The notes beneath the pieces were generated by a model, which was not told the DNA's origin, made no database searches, and saw only the letters and a program-made list of their open reading frames with translations. A DNA stretch of 64,000 nt from an uncultured Clostridia bacterium (lineage in GTDB: Bacteria; Bacillota; Clostridia; TANB77; CAG-508): assembly GCA_934122155.1 (NCBI GenBank), contig CAKOVX010000003.1, positions 41,764 through 105,763 of the forward strand, read 5' to 3'. Below, piece by piece: positions 62,194-64,000 of the stretch; positions within the stretch are counted from its first letter, which is position 1, and the number at the start of each line of letters is the position of its first letter. The translations under genes were made by a program, and so were the position numbers.

Positions 62194-62812
62194 TGTTATT
62201 TCCTCCTTCAATTTTATTTGGTATATCTTTGATTGCTATCATAATCTTTGCATATTGTTCGCTATTTAGCTCTGTTGTATTATTTAAGTTATAATTCTTT
62301 TGTAATAATGCTTGTACATTTAAGCCTTTGTTTTCCATAATTTCTTGTAATCTTTTTGCATCTTCTGCGCTAATTAGTTGATTTTTTGGTTTACTTCCTT
62401 CTGGAGTTTCTCCATCTGAATCTTTCATTTCTTCTGTTGGAATACAGAATACTTGAAATAGTGCATACTTCATAGCTATTGCCATTGCTTTATTAGTTGC
62501 TTTATCTCCACTATCCATTCCTTCTCCAACTGTTACTGCTTCAATATAAGTTCCATCTTCTGCATAAAAAATATATTTTATTTTGCATATAGAATAAATT
62601 AAGTTTCCACCTTTGTTTGTTGTTCTTTCTTCTCTAGTTTGTTCTAATATTTGAGGAACAATAAATACTTTATTTTTTGATAACAATGGTTGTAAAGTAT
62701 TCATTACATCATCTATTCCTCTATACTTAAATCCTTGAGTTTTATTTGTTTGGTCTTTTCCTATTGCAGGAATTTCTTCCATGATTTTTGTTATACTTTC
62801 ATAAATATTCAT
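62186..62812 (-). CDS. ERF-family ssDNA annealing protein
   Basis: 208 residues. ERF core: ITKIMEEIPAIGKDQTNKTQ, then FKYRGIDDVMNTLQPLLSKN and ATNKAMAIAMKYALFQVFCI. A single-strand annealing recombinase for phage DNA circularisation and recombination. It overlaps SSB by 8 bp. Confidence 0.9.
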   Translation of the reverse strand: MNIYESITKIMEEIPAIGKDQTNKTQGFKYRGIDDVMNTLQPLLSKNKVFIVPQILEQTREERTTNKGGNLIYSICKIKYIFYAEDGTYIEAVTVGEGMDSGDKATNKAMAIAMKYALFQVFCIPTEEMKDSDGETPEGSKPKNQLISAEDAKRLQEIMENKGLNVQALLQKNYNLNNTTELNSEQYAKIMIAIKDIPNKIEGGNNNE

Positions 62813-62855
62813 AATAATCTACTTCTCCTAAATCCATTAAATCTAAATAATCCAT
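62799..62855 (-). CDS. Possible 18-residue acidic peptide
   Basis: MDYLDLMDLGEVDYYEYL, with AGGAGAAAT upstream, overlapping the ERF start. It could be a leader peptide for coupled translation; a low-confidence call. Confidence 0.3.
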   Translation of the reverse strand: MDYLDLMDLGEVDYYEYL

Positions 62856-62863
62856 AATTTCTC

Positions 62864-63367
62864 CTATTTAATTCTTAAACTTGTTTTATTATCTATAATT
62901 CTTGTTCCAGCAACTATCTCTCCTGTTTCTTTAAAATGATTTTTTATTGCTGTTTTATCTATTTTAGTTGTAACTATTTCTTGTTTAAATTCACTAGGTA
63001 TTTCATCTTCATTTTCTATTTCTACCGACATTGGATTTTTATTTATCTTTAAGCTTCCTAATTCTGTTGGTATTTCTACTAATCCTAATTTCTCCATATT
63101 TTCTTTTACATACTGATAAAATTTTTCTAATTTTGCCTCTCCTTGTTTTCTTATATCTGAAAGTCTTTTTTCTTCTGTTTTCATTGCATCTAGCAAACTT
63201 TCACTATTTTTTATGTATCCAATAATATTCGCACTTTTATTTTGTAACTCTAATGCCAATTCATTTCCTAATTCGTTGTATTCTTCCTCTGTTAATTCCC
63301 CATCGTTTGCTTTATCCATTAATTCTGCAAATCTATTTGTTATGTTGTATAAGCTTATATTACTCAT
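62864..63367 (-). CDS. Siphovirus Gp157-family protein
   Basis: 167 residues. Family features: start with ITNRFAELMDKANDGELTEE, central coiled coil, and the C-terminal KIDKTAIKNHFKETGEIVAG followed by SLRIK. Gp157 proteins accompany ERF/RecT and SSB in phage recombination modules. Confidence 0.88.
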   Translation of the reverse strand: MSNISLYNITNRFAELMDKANDGELTEEEYNELGNELALELQNKSANIIGYIKNSESLLDAMKTEEKRLSDIRKQGEAKLEKFYQYVKENMEKLGLVEIPTELGSLKINKNPMSVEIENEDEIPSEFKQEIVTTKIDKTAIKNHFKETGEIVAGTRIIDNKTSLRIK

Positions 63368-63477
63368 CGCATTTGTCCTCCAAATTCATAATACTTGTCC
63401 CAATCTCTTGGTTTCTTGTAATACTCGTTATAGCACTCGTCATTTATTAAATCCGTTACGTTATATTCTGTTACCAT
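63364..63477 (-). CDS. 37-residue phage protein
   Basis: MVTEYNVTDLINDECYNEYY and so on, ending with a 4-bp overlap (ATGA) with the Gp157 gene. An AGGAGG box lies 15 nt upstream and closer to another ATG that opens only eight codons, so the start is uncertain. Confidence 0.45.
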   Translation of the reverse strand: MVTEYNVTDLINDECYNEYYKKPRDWDKYYEFGGQMR

Positions 63478-63560
63478 AACTTACCATAACTCCTCCTTGA
63501 CTTTTTATTTCTTATGTAGTAAAATATTAAAAGTAAAAATATTTACTAATAAGTTTTGAG

Positions 63561-63890
63561 TTAGTTTTTTGATTGGTAGTCGCGAACTAGCTCTTTTATT
63601 TTGTTTAGAACTACTTTTTCACTGTCTACTGGACAAGCAATAGTTCTATCTGCTACATCTTTTAATAAATCTTGTAGCTTCATATTTTCTTTAACTAAAA
63701 TTGTGTTATTATGTACTTCATGTTTTCTTAGATCTTTAAGCTGTTTGTTTTCAAAACTTAAATCTCTAACTTGTCTTGCTAATTCAACATTTCTTGAATT
63801 TGACTCGTCTATTTTTGTTTCTAGTGTTTCTTTATAGTACATAAGGCTTATTAATCCAAGTAATATCACTAATGCTAAAAACAATGCCAT
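63561..63890 (-). CDS. Membrane-anchored coiled-coil phage protein
   Basis: 109 residues from ATG 63890, chosen because the AAGGAG box suits it rather than upstream in-frame ATGs. N-terminal transmembrane helix (ALFLALVILLGLISLMYY) followed by a coiled coil (KIDESNSRNVELARQVRDLS). First leftward gene of the early region. Function unknown. Confidence 0.6.
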   Translation of the reverse strand: MALFLALVILLGLISLMYYKETLETKIDESNSRNVELARQVRDLSFENKQLKDLRKHEVHNNTILVKENMKLQDLLKDVADRTIACPVDSEKVVLNKIKELVRDYQSKN

Positions 63891-63907
63891 TTCCTTCATC
63901 TCCTTTC

Positions 63908-63936
63908 TTGTATCTTTTATTTTAATAATGTATAAT
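63908..63936 (+). promoter_or_regulatory. Rightward promoter at the window edge
   Basis: -35 TTGTAT at 63908-63913, 17-nt spacer, perfect -10 TATAAT at 63931-63936. It drives the partial gene at 63960. It probably belongs to the phage switch region. Confidence 0.6.
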
Positions 63937-63959
63937 ATCCTCAAAGTGAGGTTATTATT

Positions 63960-64000
63960 ATGGATAAAAATAGTTATAAAGTTTTAAAATTTTTCAATGC
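63960..64000 (+). CDS. Start of a rightward gene, truncated by the window
   Basis: ATG with a GAGG box 8 nt upstream; the visible residues are MDKNSYKVLKFF. The only rightward gene start in the early region. Such a position often encodes a repressor or integrase-linked regulator, but the sequence is too short to tell. Confidence 0.5.
   Translation, partial: MDKNSYKVLKFFN

Larger units (their letters stand above)
31275..64000. mobile_element. Siphophage prophage (left part; right end outside window)
   Basis: An ordered phage genome on the minus strand: early recombination/replication genes at the right, then late regulator, terminase, portal, head, connectors, tail, fibre, lysis, and lysogenic-conversion genes at the left. 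The left border is uncertain, between about 31.27 and 32.65 kb. No duplicated attachment core is visible because the other end is absent. A rightward gene starting at 63960 suggests the switch region and integrase lie just beyond the edge. Confidence 0.9.

Noticed and set aside
1..64000. CRISPR array
   Set aside because: No regularly spaced direct repeats were seen anywhere in the window.

Overview
The window is AT-rich DNA of an anaerobic, low-GC Firmicute, most likely a gut Clostridia-type bacterium. This rests on pyruvate formate-lyase with its activase, MurT/GatD, PrkC/PrpC, DUF4364, a PdaB-like deacetylase, an HTH-Spo0E protein, AGGAGG ribosome binding sites and TTGACA/TATAAT promoters. 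Positions 1 to about 31 kb are chromosome. From about 31.3 kb to the right edge lies an integrated siphophage, nearly all on the minus strand. Its integrase and right end are outside the window.

Chromosome, left to right: pflB (cut by the window edge) and pflA; a compact convergent RNA/peptide locus that looks like a par/Fst-type type I toxin-antitoxin (2725-3045); a zinc ABC transporter; the conserved block rlmN-prpC-prkC-rsgA-rpe; murT and a gatD homologue lacking its catalytic residues; aspS; a J-domain protein; a broken transglutaminase-like gene; a DUF4364 gene; proS and scpB; a two-OB-fold SSB-like protein; a deacetylase; an operon of nucleotidyltransferase, alkaline-phosphatase-superfamily enzyme and PLP decarboxylase; murI; and a pilin-like protein with an FGE/lectin-like C-terminus. 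Around 30.3-30.8 kb are two tiny genes and a second antisense RNA pair.

Prophage, in transcription order (right to left): Gp157, ERF annealing protein, SSB, NinB-like, replisome organiser, G39P-like loader, DUF1064 nuclease and many small early genes; a RinA/ArpU-like late regulator; tRNA-Met and tRNA-Gln; terS, terL, portal, MuF with a metallopeptidase tail, scaffold, coat, connectors, tail tube, gpG/gpGT, tape measure, Dit, Tal-like and fibre proteins; holin-like genes and an M23 endolysin; and a Panacea-type toxin-antitoxin pair at the left end.

The outstanding observation is a shared recoding signature. Ten genes (three chromosomal, including essential murI and prpC; seven prophage, including terL, MuF, tape measure and Dit) are each split by a +1 frameshift, and in every case the break is an in-frame CGG codon. 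Skipping the C and reading the following GGN as glycine restores the complete conserved protein. By eye I found only one other in-frame CGG in the window, in the nucleotidyltransferase gene, where the frame simply stays open. This points to CGG being a poorly read or unassigned codon used as a +1 frameshift site, shared by host and phage. A classical -1 slip site (T TTT TTC) in the tail chaperone gene is a separate, known phenomenon.
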